A stretch of 64,000 bases of DNA from Nocardia macrotermitis (GTDB taxonomy: Bacteria > Actinomycetota > Actinomycetes > Mycobacteriales > Mycobacteriaceae). The notes under the pieces are model-generated. The model made no database searches, had not been told where the DNA came from, and saw nothing but the letters and a program-made list of their open reading frames with translations. The stretch spans positions 124,001 to 188,000 of the forward strand of contig NZ_WEGK01000004.1 in the NCBI RefSeq assembly GCF_009604405.1, written 5' to 3'. The position numbers and the translations under genes were made by a program. Of the stretch, positions 17,378 to 26,126 are shown piece by piece. Each line of letters opens with the position of its first letter. The stretch's first letter is position 1.

Positions 17378-17608
17378 CCTCCCGAACGAGGCTACCGGCC
17401 CGGGGCCACGAATTCATCACTTCGGGTGGACTTTTTCACACCCAAAAACCAACTGGCCGTAGCCGGTTCACAGTCCAGCAACTTCATCGCAATCCATAAT
17501 TGTGCGCTCTGCACTGCTCGAACCGATCTCGATATTTGCCCGCCGATCGCGGAACTCGGACAAACAACATGAATACCGCCCGATGCCGCACCGGCACTCG
17601 CGACGGCC

Positions 17609-17782
17609 CTACAGGCGGGCCGGATCGATCAGCCCCCGCCGGACCGCAGCCGCGAGCCGTCGCGGCACCCGATACTCCGCGCCGCCGACCCGCACCGGCA
17701 CCAGATCCGTCGGTGTCGCCTTCCAATTCGCCCGTCGGCTACGGGTATTCGATCTGGACATCCGCCGCTTGGGAACCGCCAT
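17609..17782 (-). CDS. rpmF: 50S ribosomal protein L32, zinc-free paralogue
   Basis: This 57-residue protein begins [20 protein letters not shown], the L32 signature, and continues [19 protein letters not shown]. It contains no cysteine, so the usual zinc ribbon is absent (C- form). It starts one base after the L31 stop as the last gene of a Zur-type operon, replacing zinc-binding L32 when zinc is scarce. It is shorter than typical ORF cut-offs and easily missed. Confidence 0.93.
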   Translation of the reverse strand: MAVPKRRMSRSNTRSRRANWKATPTDLVPVRVGGAEYRVPRRLAAAVRRGLIDPARL

Positions 17783-17783
17783 C

Positions 17784-18083
17784 TCAGCCCACCTCGCCCT
17801 GCTGCTCGCCGCCCGGCTCGCTGCCGCGCCGGACCGGCGTGCGCCGACCGTACTTGCGCTCGAACTTCTCCACCCGTCCCGCGGTGTCCAGGACGCGATG
17901 CGCGCCGGTCCAGAACGGGTGCGAGTCGGCGCTGACCTCGACGGTGATCAGCGGATAGCTGTTGCCGTCGGTCCACTCGGCCGCGCGCGTGCTCGTCGCG
18001 GTGGAACGGATGAGGAAGCGCTTGCCGGTGCTCACGTCCTCGAAGATCACCGGATGATAATCCGGGTGGATACCTGCCTTCAC
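17784..18083 (-). CDS. rpmE2: 50S ribosomal protein L31 type B, zinc-free
   Basis: The 99-residue product matches type B L31: [56 protein letters not shown] and [11 protein letters not shown]. There is no Cys, in contrast to the zinc-binding type A form. The C-terminus has an extra ~15 Gly/Glu/Arg-rich residues. The GTG start overlaps the stop of the CobW-family gene (GTGA), so translation is coupled. Zinc-deficiency expression is inferred from the Zur-type boxes at the operon head. Confidence 0.95.
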   Translation of the reverse strand: MKAGIHPDYHPVIFEDVSTGKRFLIRSTATSTRAAEWTDGNSYPLITVEVSADSHPFWTGAHRVLDTAGRVEKFERKYGRRTPVRRGSEPGGEQQGEVG

Positions 18084-19435
18084 TGATCTGCCTTCCTCTC
18101 CTGCGAACCCTGCGGTGATGTGGCGGATTCGGTTGTCTCACAAGGGTCTTCGTGCCACTCGCCGAACGGGTCGTCCCACTCCGCGACCACCTCGGGCGCG
18201 GTGCGCACCAGCTGGAACTCGGCGTCGTCGACCAGCGCCCAGTGCAGCGCGTGCCGGATCTCGTCCGGATCGGCGTCGCACACCAGCACGGTCAGCGAGA
18301 CGTCGCGATCCCCGAAGTGCTCGTCCCAGCGCATGGCGGCCAGCGCGCGGCGGTCCGGATCGGCCTTGTCGGCCTCCTCGGGCGGCAGTACGGCCAGCCA
18401 CGGGCCCGCGCTGCCAACCCGCAGCCCGCCGCCCGCGGATTCCAGCCACACCACCTCGTCGGGCTGGGTGGCCAGCCACACCCGGCCGCGCGCGGTCACC
18501 ACACCCTCGAACAGCACGTCCAGCGCGTCGTGCAGGCGGGCCGGATGGAACGGGCGTCCGGCGGCGAATTCGACCAGGGTGACACCGAATTCGGTGTGCA
18601 GCGGCGGTCTGCCGCGCAGCAGCGGCACATGCGCGTCGAAGATCCGGCCGCGTCGCGAATCGGCCGGAACACAGGCCAGCAGCCGTTCGATCCGCACCCG
18701 TTCCTCGACGGCCGAACCGTGCGCCCACTCGACCGGAGCCCCCGGAATCAGCCGATCCAGGATCGCGCTCAGCCGCGCGCGATCCTCCCCGGTGACCGCC
18801 TGACCGCCGAAAACCAGTGCGGCATCGGCGAATTCGACCTGTCCGACGGCGACCTGCGCCACCGTGCGATCGTCCTCGCCGCCCAGGCCGCGTTCGGCGA
18901 GGGTCTCCTCGCCCACGGCATCGGACAGCCAGGTCCGCGCGTCCAGCGCGGTGACCACGGCCTCGATCCGCACGCTTCGTCCAGCGGGACCGTCCACCCG
19001 GCCGACCACACCGGCCACCGGGACATGCTCGATGGCATGACACACCGCCTCGGCCTCGAAGGCGGGATCCAGCGCGATCACGATGCGCCGCACCGAATCC
19101 CGTGTAGCCAGCAGGCACAGCAGCGGCAGCAGATCCGCCCGCAGCGTGCAGGAGACGCAGCCGTGCGCGAGTTCGTGCACGGTGGTGACCGCGTGGTGAT
19201 CCACGGCCGGATTCGCGACGTCCCGACCGATCGGGGTGCCGTACCACACCGTCCGATGCACGATGCCCTCGTGCAGGGCGGTCAGATCGTGGCGGATCAC
19301 CACCGTGCCGGGCGTATCGAGCATCGCGCGGGCGGTGCGGGCCAGACCGTCGCCCACCGGGCCGCCGGGTTCGGCTGCGGAGGACGCGTCGGCCAGTAGC
19401 ACCACGGGCGTGCGGCGGTCGGGAGGCGAAGCCAC
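18080..19435 (-). CDS. CobW/COG0523-family protein lacking Walker A (Mrf-like)
   Basis: The ~451-residue protein has the overall CobW pattern: a metal-binding-type [16 protein letters not shown] segment, [20 protein letters not shown], and a C-terminal CobW domain ([26 protein letters not shown]). The N-terminal strand [15 protein letters not shown] has no GxxxxGK[ST], so it cannot bind GTP in the usual way. It resembles M. tuberculosis Rv0106 and, from memory, the mycobacterial MPY-recruiting factor encoded with zinc-free ribosomal proteins, which drives ribosome hibernation under zinc starvation. That role is inferred. GTG 19435 follows AAAGGGG; an upstream TTG at 19453 would overlap the Zur box. 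Confidence 0.82.
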   Translation of the reverse strand: MASPPDRRTPVVLLADASSAAEPGGPVGDGLARTARAMLDTPGTVVIRHDLTALHEGIVHRTVWYGTPIGRDVANPAVDHHAVTTVHELAHGCVSCTLRADLLPLLCLLATRDSVRRIVIALDPAFEAEAVCHAIEHVPVAGVVGRVDGPAGRSVRIEAVVTALDARTWLSDAVGEETLAERGLGGEDDRTVAQVAVGQVEFADAALVFGGQAVTGEDRARLSAILDRLIPGAPVEWAHGSAVEERVRIERLLACVPADSRRGRIFDAHVPLLRGRPPLHTEFGVTLVEFAAGRPFHPARLHDALDVLFEGVVTARGRVWLATQPDEVVWLESAGGGLRVGSAGPWLAVLPPEEADKADPDRRALAAMRWDEHFGDRDVSLTVLVCDADPDEIRHALHWALVDDAEFQLVRTAPEVVAEWDDPFGEWHEDPCETTESATSPQGSQERKADQ

Positions 19436-19447
19436 CGGAACCCCTTT

Positions 19448-19462
19448 CGACAATGATTTTCA
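19448..19462 (-). promoter_or_regulatory. Zur-type box for the CobW-L31-L32 operon
   Basis: On the minus strand the site reads TGAAAATCATTGTCG, an imperfect TGAAAAT-N-ATTTTCA palindrome, which is the actinobacterial Zur pattern. It lies 13-27 bases before the GTG start, where bound Zur would block transcription. Confidence 0.75.
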
Positions 19463-19502
19463 TTTACCGGTCGCCCACGCTACAGTGTTCGACGTTCATT
19501 GT

Positions 19503-19517
19503 CGAAAATGATTTCCA
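19503..19517 (+). promoter_or_regulatory. Zur-type box for the L28-L33-S14-S18 operon
   Basis: CGAAAATGATTTCCA matches TGAAAATGATTTTCA with two differences. It lies 55 bases from the opposite-facing box and 18 bases before the rpmB start, so each arm of the divergent unit has its own operator. Confidence 0.75.
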
Positions 19518-19534
19518 TCTTCAGGAGGATCACC

Positions 19535-19771
19535 GTGTCGGCACACTGCCAGGTCACCGGGCGCCGGCCCGGATTCGGCAAGGCCGTCTCGCATTCGCAT
19601 CAGCGCACCAACCGCCGCTGGAATCCGAACGTGCAGCGCAAGACCTACTACCTGCCCAGCGAGGGGCGGCGGATCACGCTGACCGTCTCGGCCAAGGGCA
19701 TCAAGACCATCGACCGCGACGGCATCGAGGCGATCGTCGCGCGACTGCGGCGCGAGGGAGTCAAGATCTGA
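19535..19771 (+). CDS. rpmB: 50S ribosomal protein L28, zinc-free paralogue
   Basis: The 78-residue protein begins [20 protein letters not shown], the L28 N-terminus with CxxC reduced to a single Cys (C-x2-T), so zinc cannot be held. [20 protein letters not shown] and [16 protein letters not shown] complete the family pattern. GTG start with AGGAGGAT eight bases upstream. Its TGA overlaps the L33 ATG by one base. Confidence 0.95.
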   Translation: MSAHCQVTGRRPGFGKAVSHSHQRTNRRWNPNVQRKTYYLPSEGRRITLTVSAKGIKTIDRDGIEAIVARLRREGVKI

Positions 19772-19935
19772 TGGCCCGCAACGAGATTCGGCCCAAGATC
19801 AAACTGCGCTCCACGGCGGGCACCGGCTACACCTACATCACCCGCAAGAACCGCCGCAACGATCCGGACCGGCTGGTACTGCGCAAATACGATCCGGTGC
19901 TGCGTAAGCACGTCGACTTCCGGGAGGACAGGTAG
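19771..19935 (+). CDS. rpmG: 50S ribosomal protein L33, zinc-free paralogue
   Basis: The 54-residue product is [24 protein letters not shown] L33 with [20 protein letters not shown] and no cysteine. It overlaps the L28 stop and abuts the S14 ATG with no gap, so the three genes are one translationally coupled unit under the Zur-type box. Confidence 0.96.
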   Translation: MARNEIRPKIKLRSTAGTGYTYITRKNRRNDPDRLVLRKYDPVLRKHVDFREDR

Positions 19936-20244
19936 ATGGCCAAGAAATCCAAGGTCGCCCGCAACGCGCAACGTGCCGCCGTCGTCGCCCGCAATGCCGA
20001 GCGACGCGCCGAACTGAAGGAGGCCGCCCGCCGTGCCGCGGCCGTCGGAGCACCCGAGACCGCCGAGCTGTACGCAGCGCTACAGCGGCTGCCGCGGGAT
20101 GCCAGTCCGGTACGATTGCGCAATCGGGACGCTACGGATGGCCGCCCACGCGGGTATCTGCGGAAGTTCGGCCTTTCCCGAGTGCGTGTGCGCGAGCTGG
20201 CCCACCGCGGGGAGTTGCCCGGTGTGCACAAATCGAGTTGGTAG
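19936..20244 (+). CDS. rpsN: 30S ribosomal protein S14, zinc-free long form
   Basis: The 102-residue protein is the long S14 type without the CxxC pair of the short zinc form. It begins [20 protein letters not shown] and ends [20 protein letters not shown], then [19 protein letters not shown], the conserved S14 C-terminus. The ATG directly follows the L33 stop. Confidence 0.96.
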   Translation: MAKKSKVARNAQRAAVVARNAERRAELKEAARRAAAVGAPETAELYAALQRLPRDASPVRLRNRDATDGRPRGYLRKFGLSRVRVRELAHRGELPGVHKSSW

Positions 20245-20319
20245 ACCACTTGTGCGGCACGGTAGATCGTCCGTGCGAGCACGCAGGGCCCTGAGCTCAC
20301 GGCGAGAAAGGACACTCAT

Positions 20320-20574
20320 ATGGCAGTCAAACGGGCACCGTCCAAGAAGGTCCGGGCCGAGCAGGCGCGGCGCCCGAAGAAGAATCCCCTGATCGCCGCG
20401 GGCGTCGAGACGGTCGACTACAAGGATGTGAACCTGCTGCGCACGTTCATCTCCGATCGCGGCAAGATCCGCAGCCGACGCGTCACCGGCCTGACCCCGC
20501 AGCAGCAGCGGCAGGTCGCCGTCGCGGTGAAGAACGCCCGCGAGATGGCCCTGTTGCCGTTCACCAGTCGCTGA
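20320..20574 (+). CDS. rpsR: 30S ribosomal protein S18, zinc-free paralogue
   Basis: The 84-residue product has the S18 core [50 protein letters not shown], and lacks the N-terminal CxxC-type zinc site of the C+ paralogue. It is separated from S14 by 75 bases and has its own GAGAAAGGAC ribosome-binding stretch. It is the last gene before a strong terminator. Confidence 0.95.
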   Translation: MAVKRAPSKKVRAEQARRPKKNPLIAAGVETVDYKDVNLLRTFISDRGKIRSRRVTGLTPQQQRQVAVAVKNAREMALLPFTSR

Positions 20575-20596
20575 GCCGTCCCTCGGACCCGACGGG

Positions 20597-20624
20597 AGAG
20601 CCCCGGTGTGCGCACCGGGGCTCT
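20597..20624 (+). terminator. Terminator of the zinc-free ribosomal operon
   Basis: A perfect 12-bp stem, AGAGCCCCGGTG / CACCGGGGCTCT, closed by a TGCG tetraloop lies 22 bases after the S18 stop and is followed by TCGC. Confidence 0.75.
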
Positions 20625-20721
20625 TCGCATGGCATGCCGAGTGCCGCATACCTGGTGTCGCACAACGAGTCACGCAGTACGGGCCACCAGTGCGAATCCG
20701 ACGCCCACTAGGGTGTGGCGC

Positions 20722-21183
20722 ATGATGGCGAATTCGGGACCGCGCCGAGTCGGTGCGGCCGCCGCGACCCTGTTGGCACTGCTGGCGGTCGGCTGCGGAC
20801 AGGCGAACGACGGTGGCTCCCAAGCGGATACGACCACCGGCAGCACCTCGGGGCCCAGCACCCCGACCGAACAGGCCACCCCCGATCCCGGCCGCACCTT
20901 CACCGCGAATCCCGCCATCGTCGACGCGCATCCGACGAGTTTCGACAGCTGGAGCCCGCTGGGCGCCGACCGGATCGCGGTGAACTTCCAGATCGGCTCG
21001 CCGGACTGCTTCGGCGTCGACGCCACCGCCACCGAGACCGCGAGCACCGTCACCGTCGCCCTGCGCTCGGGTCGCCTGCCGGAGGCGCAGGGCCGGATGT
21101 GCACCATGATCGAGGTCTTCGGCACGCTCGACATCCAGTTGAAGCAACCTCTCGGCAATCGAAAGGTGCTGAGCGCCAGCTGA
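20722..21183 (+). CDS. Putative lipoprotein of unknown function
   Basis: The 153-residue precursor has a lipoprotein signal (RRVGAAAATLLALLAVGCGQ) with the lipobox LAVGC, a Ser/Thr/Pro linker, and a mature domain of ~105 residues with two further cysteines (SPDCFGVDA and GRMCTMIEVFG) that may form a disulphide. It should be anchored on the outer face of the membrane. TAGGGT lies seven bases before the ATG pair, suggesting a leaderless transcript. No family recognised. Confidence 0.75.
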   Translation: MMANSGPRRVGAAAATLLALLAVGCGQANDGGSQADTTTGSTSGPSTPTEQATPDPGRTFTANPAIVDAHPTSFDSWSPLGADRIAVNFQIGSPDCFGVDATATETASTVTVALRSGRLPEAQGRMCTMIEVFGTLDIQLKQPLGNRKVLSAS

Positions 21184-21196
21184 ATTCGCCAGCTAA

Positions 21197-21212
21197 TGTG
21201 ATGTCGATCACA
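21197..21212 (+). promoter_or_regulatory. GlxR/Crp-type site in a gene-free region
   Basis: A perfect TGTGA-N6-TCACA palindrome lies just after the lipoprotein stop. A TATAGC element begins about 27 bases after its centre (21232), near class II activator spacing. No convincing protein gene follows on the plus strand; the longest frame is a 33-codon one at 21336 without a clear ribosome-binding site. Confidence 0.65.
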
Positions 21213-21242
21213 AAGCGCTCTCATCAGCTGTTATAGCAGGAG

Positions 21243-21530
21243 TATCTGAAGCGGCGACACTTCGGAAGTGATACGTTGCGTGACATAAGCGTTACGTAGA
21301 GAAACTCCAGGCCCTTCAACACCCAACGAGCACTCATGTCACGCACTTCCCCCTCGCGACGCATCCGTCGAGCTACTCCGAATCGCCCTCGCACACAAGG
21401 GGAACCCCAGACCGATTCCCGGCATCAGCCGGGATGACGAACCCGGGACCCGGGATGTATACGGCCCGGTGCCTGGATGAAAAGAAACCCCCTGCGCGGG
21501 AACCGCAGCCCCGCGCAGGGGGTTTCTGTA
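21243..21530 (+). ncRNA. Candidate Crp-controlled small RNA
   Basis: The interval runs from the expected start point after the Crp-type site and TATAGC to an 18-bp perfect terminator stem, about 285 bases, without a credible protein gene. This is inference from promoter-like and terminator-like signals only. No known RNA family was recognised, and the terminator alone could be explained by purH on the other strand. Confidence 0.3.
21483..21527. terminator. Strong bidirectional intrinsic terminator
   Basis: A perfect 18-bp stem (AGAAACCCCCTGCGCGGG and its complement) with a nine-base loop. On the minus strand it ends TTTCTTTT, so it is a textbook terminator for purH; on the plus strand it is followed by GTATCTTT. 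Confidence 0.9.
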
Positions 21531-21626
21531 TCTTTGGCCTCCGCTCCGCTCCGGCGTGTTCGCGGCCCCCTGAGGCTCACCGAGCCGCGAACCTTGCTGT
21601 CGGCGTACGAGTTTGGTCGGGGCCGC

Positions 21627-23255
21627 TCAGTGGGCGAAGTGCCGCGCACCCGTGAAGTACATGGTGACACCGGCTTCGCGGCAGGCATCGATGGTCAGCT
21701 GGTCGCGGACCGAACCTCCCGGCTGCACAATGGCTTTCACGCCTGCGGTGATGAGCTGCTGCGGGCCGTCCGGGAACGGGAAGTAGGCGTCGGAGGCGGC
21801 CACCGAACCCTTGGCGCGGTCGTCGGCGCGCAGCACCGCCAGGTGCACCGCGTCGACCCGGTTGACCTGACCCATGCCGACGCCCACCGAGGCGCCGTCG
21901 TGGGCCAGCAGGATCGCGTTCGACTTCACCGCACGGCAACTGCGCCAAGCGAATTCGAGATCGGCCAGAGTCGCCGGATCGGCGGCCTCGCCGGAGACCA
22001 GGGTCCAGTTGGCCGGATCGTCACCCTCGGCGTCGACGATGTCGCGCTGCTGCAACAGCGCGCCGCCGCTGATCGACCGCAGTTCCACCCCGCCGCGCAC
22101 CGGCGCCGCGGCGACCAGGATGCGCACATTCTTCTTGCGCTGCAACACTTCCACCGCACCGTCGGCATAACCGGGCGCGACGATCACCTCGGTGAAGATC
22201 TCCGCGACCTGCTCGGCCATCTCGACGGTCACCTCGCGGTTGGCCGCGATCACCCCGCCGAACGCGCTCACCGGATCGCACGCGTGCGCCTTGCGATGCG
22301 CCTGCGCGATATCGTCACCGACCGCGATCCCACACGGATTGGCGTGCTTGACCACCGCCACCGCGGGCGCGGTGTGATCCCACGCGGCCCGCCACGCGGC
22401 ATCGGCGTCGGTGTAGTTGTTGTACGACATCTCCTTGCCGTGCAACTGCTCCGCCTGCGCCAGACCGGGCGCACCGGCGGCATCGGTGTAGAGCGCGGCG
22501 GCCTGATGCGGATTCTCGCCGTAGCGCAGCACCGCCTCGCGGGTCCAGGTCGCGCCCAGCCAGTCCGGGAAGCCTTCCGCGGCAACCGAATCCGCGTCGG
22601 CCGAAGCATCCGACGCCACATCCTGTTCCGGGACGAGCACACCGGTCATCCAGCTCGCCACCGCGACGTCGTAGCTCGCGGTGTGCTGAAATGCCTTGGC
22701 CGCCAACGCGGTTCGCTCAGCGAGGGTGAACCCGCCCGAGCGCACGGCGTCGAGCACGCGATCGTAGTCGCCGACGTTCACCACCACACCGACCGACGGA
22801 TGGTTCTTCGCCGCAGCCCGTACCATCGACGGCCCGCCGATATCGATCTGCTCCACGCACTCGTCCGAGCTCGCCCCGCCGGCCACGGTCTCGGTGAACG
22901 GATACAGATTCACCACCACCAGATTGAACGCCTCCACACCCAGCTCGACCAGCTGGTTGGCGTGCTCCTGCTTACGCAGATCGGCCAGGATCCCGGCGTG
23001 CACCCGCGGATGCAGCGTCTTGACCCGGCCGTCCAGGGTCTCCGGGAACCCGGTCAGATCCTCGACCTTGGTCACCGGAATGCCCGCGTCGGCGATCCGC
23101 GCCGCGGTCGACCCGGTCGACACCAGTTCCACGCCCGCGGCGTGCAGCCCGGTGGCCAACTCGACCAGCCCGGTCTTGTCGTAGACGCTCACCAGCGCCC
23201 GGGTGATCGGCCTGCGCCCGACCTCGGTCGCGGAAGCTTCGCTGCGTTCACTCAC
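21627..23255 (-). CDS. purH: Bifunctional AICAR transformylase / IMP cyclohydrolase PurH
   Basis: The 542-residue enzyme performs the last two steps of IMP synthesis. The N-terminal cyclohydrolase domain is marked by [29 protein letters not shown], and [15 protein letters not shown]. The transformylase domain has [40 protein letters not shown] and the C-terminal FTGARHFAH. Length is slightly above the usual ~525 because of a short acidic insertion after VPEQDVASD. It overlaps the purN stop by four bases (ATGA), so it follows purN in one operon. Confidence 0.97.
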   Translation of the reverse strand: MSERSEASATEVGRRPITRALVSVYDKTGLVELATGLHAAGVELVSTGSTAARIADAGIPVTKVEDLTGFPETLDGRVKTLHPRVHAGILADLRKQEHANQLVELGVEAFNLVVVNLYPFTETVAGGASSDECVEQIDIGGPSMVRAAAKNHPSVGVVVNVGDYDRVLDAVRSGGFTLAERTALAAKAFQHTASYDVAVASWMTGVLVPEQDVASDASADADSVAAEGFPDWLGATWTREAVLRYGENPHQAAALYTDAAGAPGLAQAEQLHGKEMSYNNYTDADAAWRAAWDHTAPAVAVVKHANPCGIAVGDDIAQAHRKAHACDPVSAFGGVIAANREVTVEMAEQVAEIFTEVIVAPGYADGAVEVLQRKKNVRILVAAAPVRGGVELRSISGGALLQQRDIVDAEGDDPANWTLVSGEAADPATLADLEFAWRSCRAVKSNAILLAHDGASVGVGMGQVNRVDAVHLAVLRADDRAKGSVAASDAYFPFPDGPQQLITAGVKAIVQPGGSVRDQLTIDACREAGVTMYFTGARHFAH

Positions 23256-23938
23256 CGGAGTACTCGCTCATCTGGAATAACTGCCTTTCGTCCATCGGAG
23301 ACAATGCCTCGCGTCGCGACGGCGGCCACGACCTGCGCCAGCAACCGCCGTTCGACAACCTTGATCCGCTCGTGCAGGGTGTCCTCGTCGTCCTCGGGCA
23401 GGACCGCGACCGCCTCCTGCGCGAGGATCGGCCCGGTGTCCACGCCGGAGTCGACCAGATGCACGGTCGAGCCGGTCACCCGCACCCCGTAGGCGAGCGC
23501 GTCGCGCACGCCGTGCGCACCCGGGAACGAGGGCAGCAGCGCGGGGTGGGTGTTGATGACGCGGCCGCCGAAACGGGACAGGAACGCCGGGCCCAGGATC
23601 TTCATGAATCCGGCCGACACCACCAGATCGGGTGCGTACGCGGCGACCGCCTCGGTCAGCGCCGCATCCCAGGCTTCGCGATCCGGGTACTCCCCCAGCC
23701 CGATCCGGAAATGCGGGATTCCGGCGGCCACCGCGTGATCGGTTGCGGCACAGGGACGATCGACGCCGACGGCGACCACGCGCGCCGGATAATCGGCCGC
23801 GGCGGCGGCCGCGAGCAGCGAACGCAGCAGCGTTCCCGCGCCCGAGGCGAGTACGACGACGGTCGCGGGCACGGCCGCGGGCACCGAGTGGGTGGGCGGA
23901 GTCGTCAGCGCTCTACTCCCTGTGCGTCGGGACTGCAA
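23252..23938 (-). CDS. purN: Phosphoribosylglycinamide formyltransferase PurN
   Basis: The enzyme transfers formyl from 10-formyl-THF to GAR. Visible are [16 protein letters not shown] (phosphate binding), [20 protein letters not shown], the catalytic [20 protein letters not shown] with Asn and His, and [20 protein letters not shown] with the essential Asp. The first ~22 residues have no counterpart and the TTG at 23938 is the only clear in-frame start upstream, so the precise N-terminus is uncertain. Downstream of perM and coupled to purH, as in mycobacteria. Confidence 0.95.
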   Translation of the reverse strand: MQSRRTGSRALTTPPTHSVPAAVPATVVVLASGAGTLLRSLLAAAAAADYPARVVAVGVDRPCAATDHAVAAGIPHFRIGLGEYPDREAWDAALTEAVAAYAPDLVVSAGFMKILGPAFLSRFGGRVINTHPALLPSFPGAHGVRDALAYGVRVTGSTVHLVDSGVDTGPILAQEAVAVLPEDDEDTLHERIKVVERRLLAQVVAAVATRGIVSDGRKAVIPDERVLR

Positions 23939-23974
23939 GGATTGCGGCGGATGCGTGGACCGCCGCTGTAGAGC

Positions 23975-25591
23975 CTAGCTACCGTCCCACCGGCGACCCT
24001 CCGGCAGGTCCGTCTCCACCACCTCGGCGTCCAGAATGTCGTCCGGATCGTCGGCGGGGCCGAGTGCGGCCTGCTCCTCGACGAGTTCGCCGTCGATCTC
24101 CTCGACGTCGCGATCGGCGAGCCGGGCGTAGCGGCCGTAGTCGAGGTCGTCGTATTCGTAGACTCGCTCGCGGTAGCCCGGACCGCCGGGGCCGCGCTCC
24201 GGGTACTCCGGTTCGTCGTAGTGGTGATCCTCGTAGTGGTGGTCGTCTTCGACCGGCTCATAGTAGGCGTCGTCGGCGTAGCCGTCCTCGGCGTACTCCT
24301 CGTGCTGGTCGTCGTCTGCGTAGGCCGCGTCGGCCGCGTATTCGTGCTCGTCGACCAGTCGCGCGGCGGGAATCGCGAGGAACCAGCGCGAACCGATCAG
24401 CCCGAGATATCCGGCCGCGGCCAGCCACGCGAAGCCCAGACCGCCGAAAAGGAATATGCCCGTACCGATCTCGCCGAACGAGCCGACCACGCCACCGGCG
24501 ATCCCGCCGAGCACACCCAGCAGCACCGCGGCGAACGCCGCCGTGGTCAGCGTCGCCCACGGCCGCAGCGGCTGATCGTAGGTGCCGCGCGCACAATCCC
24601 GCCCGGTCAGCACGCCCACCGCGGCCGGCACCGCCAGCACCACCGGCCACCAGCCCGCGGCCGGACCGGTCGGCACAGCGGCCAGAATCGGCAGCGCCGG
24701 GACCGACGCACCCGATACCGCGAACACGCTCAGCCCGCCGACACCGATGTGCAACTGCGCCCCGACCAGCACACCGGTCGCGCCGATCACCGTATTCGGC
24801 AGATAGGCCAGCGACAGCACGGACAGCCCGAGCACGCCGCCGAAATTGCCTGCCGCACTGTAGGTTTCACCGATCCGGGACCAGTGCAGCAGGAACGACA
24901 GCAGCGTCAGCACGGCCGCGCACAGCAGCAGCCGCCACACCGCGCGCACCGCGATCCGGGCGGCGGACTCGACCCACAGTGGAATGCGCGCGATCACCTT
25001 GTCGCGCAACGGATTCGGCCGCACGGCCAGACCGAACAGGGCCGCGGCCAGATGCAGTCCGCCCACCCAGGCGAAGGCGGCCAGCGCCTCGGGTGGTTGC
25101 AGCGCGACCACCGAGGAGGCGTCCCCCGCCACGGCGAGACAGATCGCGGTGACCAGCAGCGGTCCGGTCAGCGCCGCGCCGAGGATCCAGCCCAGATCCG
25201 CGCGCGAGGATCGGGGTTCCACCGCACGCGCACAGTCACGCGCGGTCAGCCACAGCACCAGGCCGGTCGGCACCAGGGGCAGCAGGCTCAGGGTCGTGCG
25301 GCCGATCACCAGCGGCACCTGGTGCACCGCGAGCCAGCCCGCGGCGATCGCGCCCGAGGCCCCGGTCATCGCGCTGTCGGCGGCGAACAATGTCACCAGG
25401 ACCAGCGCCACGATCACCACGATGGTGTAGCTGCTCGCCCGCGCGGCCACGATCAGCAGCACCCGGGCGCGCTCCGGGCTCAACGACAGGAACAGATTGT
25501 CCTCGCCGCCGGAACGTCCGGAACCACGGCCGTTCTCGCGCCGCGGCGGGCGGGCGTCGCGGGGATCCCACCGGACGGGAGAAGCTTTCAC
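23975..25591 (-). CDS. perM: PerM-like multi-pass membrane protein (DUF6350)
   Basis: The ~538-residue protein has around ten membrane segments, beginning YTIVVIVALVLVTLFAADSA, with loops such as WLTARDCARAVEPR and LTGRDCARGTYDQP. After the last helix comes a ~150-residue cytoplasmic tail rich in Asp, Glu, Tyr and His (DDHHYEDHHYDEPEYPERG). M. tuberculosis PerM (Rv0955), next to purN, stabilises the divisome protein FtsB in chronic infection; a division role here is inferred from homology and order. GTG 25591 is taken because upstream residues in the frame are Arg/Ser-rich and unlike the family. Confidence 0.85.
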   Translation of the reverse strand: MKASPVRWDPRDARPPRRENGRGSGRSGGEDNLFLSLSPERARVLLIVAARASSYTIVVIVALVLVTLFAADSAMTGASGAIAAGWLAVHQVPLVIGRTTLSLLPLVPTGLVLWLTARDCARAVEPRSSRADLGWILGAALTGPLLVTAICLAVAGDASSVVALQPPEALAAFAWVGGLHLAAALFGLAVRPNPLRDKVIARIPLWVESAARIAVRAVWRLLLCAAVLTLLSFLLHWSRIGETYSAAGNFGGVLGLSVLSLAYLPNTVIGATGVLVGAQLHIGVGGLSVFAVSGASVPALPILAAVPTGPAAGWWPVVLAVPAAVGVLTGRDCARGTYDQPLRPWATLTTAAFAAVLLGVLGGIAGGVVGSFGEIGTGIFLFGGLGFAWLAAAGYLGLIGSRWFLAIPAARLVDEHEYAADAAYADDDQHEEYAEDGYADDAYYEPVEDDHHYEDHHYDEPEYPERGPGGPGYRERVYEYDDLDYGRYARLADRDVEEIDGELVEEQAALGPADDPDDILDAEVVETDLPEGRRWDGS

Positions 25592-25783
25592 GATCCGACT
25601 CTCCCGCGACGTCCGGCATCCGATGCGACTGTCACGATTTCCCCTCACGACGGGTCGGCGCGCTCACTCTCACCGCGGCGCTCCCTCACGACACCCCAGC
25701 GTGACACCTTCCCCCGCATCGGCAAGTCAGGCGCGCCGACACACCTGCGACTCGCCGATATCGGTCCCCGCCCCGAGAGCTGA

Positions 25784-26062
25784 AAATGCCGCTACCGCAC
25801 CGCCCACCGGATTCGGCGGCGCACCTCGACGCGCTACGCACTCATTCGAACGAACGAGTGCCGAAAACAGCGGCAAGGCTTGCTACACCGCTCACCGGAT
25901 TCGGCGGCGCACCCCGACGTACTACGCACTCATTCGAACGAACGAGTGCCGAAAACAGCGGCAAGGCTCGCTACACCGCCGACCGGATTCGGCAGCGCAC
26001 CCCGACGCGCTACGCACTCATTCGAACGAACGAGTGCCGAAAACTGTGACAAAGCTTGCTAC
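25784..26062. repeat. 88-bp tandem repeat, about 3.2 copies
   Basis: Units begin at GGATTCGGC 25809, 25897 and 25985, exactly 88 bp apart, with a partial unit before the first. Each contains a near-palindrome CACTCATTCG-AA-CGAACGAGTG and the stretch GCCGAAAACAGCGGCAAGG. Eighty-eight is not a multiple of three, and the short frames through it differ between copies, so the array is non-coding. It fills most of the 535-bp gap upstream of perM. Confidence 0.95.
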
Positions 26063-26126
26063 CCGGACACGCTGCGAACAGGTAGCCGGCACCGAGGCCG
26101 AGTAGCAAGCCTCCGGACGCGGCCGG

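Noticed and set aside
21336..21437. 33-codon Arg/Pro-rich frame downstream of the Crp-type site
   Set aside because: No ribosome-binding site and biased composition; the interval is better described as a possible RNA.
21243..21480. Known riboswitch or 6C RNA
   Set aside because: No c-di-AMP, cobalamin or other riboswitch signature and no paired C-rich loops could be recognised.
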